A stretch of DNA of 5,838 nt. Origin: an uncultured Spirochaetaceae bacterium. Lineage in GTDB: Bacteria > Spirochaetota > Spirochaetia > Treponematales > Treponemataceae. The number at the start of each line of letters is the position of its first letter. The stretch's first letter is position 1. The stretch spans positions 1 through 5,838 of the forward strand of contig CADBUT010000343.1 of assembly GCA_902797925.1 (NCBI GenBank). Reading direction: 5' to 3'. The position numbers and the translations under genes are program-made. The notes below the pieces were generated by a model. It ran no database searches. It had not been told where the DNA came from and worked only from the letters and a program-made list of their open reading frames with translations. Of the stretch, positions 5,829 to 5,838 are shown piece by piece.

Positions 5829-5838
5829 AAAGCCGTCT

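Noticed and set aside
5751..5838. Start of a known structured RNA (tmRNA, SRP RNA, RNase P RNA) after folC
   Set aside because: None of the conserved sequences I know for these RNAs is present in the visible 88 bases.
1..5838. CRISPR array, tRNA gene, insertion sequence or transposase
   Set aside because: No regularly spaced repeats, cloverleaf or transposase-like frame was seen. Gaps between genes are all under about 150 bases.

Overview
The window reads as a low-GC bacterial chromosome segment with densely packed housekeeping genes. A rumen or gut Treponema (spirochaete) is the best guess. This rests on three things: the MurC variant with a GIKGTGM nucleotide loop, an archaeal-type CMP kinase with a GNTT P-loop, and small lipoproteins with a Gly-rich tether after the lipobox. 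No 16S rRNA or other decisive marker is present, so the taxon is an inference.

Layout, left to right. Positions 1-624 carry two small lipoprotein genes in tandem on the minus strand. The second is cut by the left edge, and the two are recognisable paralogues. They sit behind one strong sigma70-type promoter (677-705) flanked by a perfect 11-bp inverted repeat. A Rho-independent terminator (728-759) separates them from a four-gene minus-strand run: murC (start near 4312), yicC, a cytidylate kinase gene and a leuD-like gene (stop at 768). Gaps in this run are 2, 31 and 86 bases. On the plus strand, folC (4359-5750) diverges from murC. The last 88 bases after folC hold no identified gene, but have a long-range 8-bp inverted repeat and short open frames on both strands.

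How the genes fit together. MurC adds L-alanine to UDP-MurNAc in the cytoplasmic stage of peptidoglycan synthesis. YicC belongs to a family of RNA-cleaving proteins. CMP kinase recycles CMP released by RNA turnover. FolC makes polyglutamylated folates. The leuD-like gene would encode the small swivel subunit of a hydro-lyase, but no large subunit is in view and its substrate-binding motif is altered. The run is a housekeeping cluster rather than one pathway, though an RNase-family gene beside CMP kinase is a plausible RNA-turnover pairing.

The most interesting structures are regulatory. The murC and folC promoters overlap back to back, and each -10 hexamer ends exactly 6 bases before an ATG that lacks a Shine-Dalgarno. 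This predicts leaderless mRNAs for both genes, while the other genes all have clear Shine-Dalgarno sites. The second is the inverted repeat bracketing the lipoprotein promoter. No clearly new defence or mobile system is visible.
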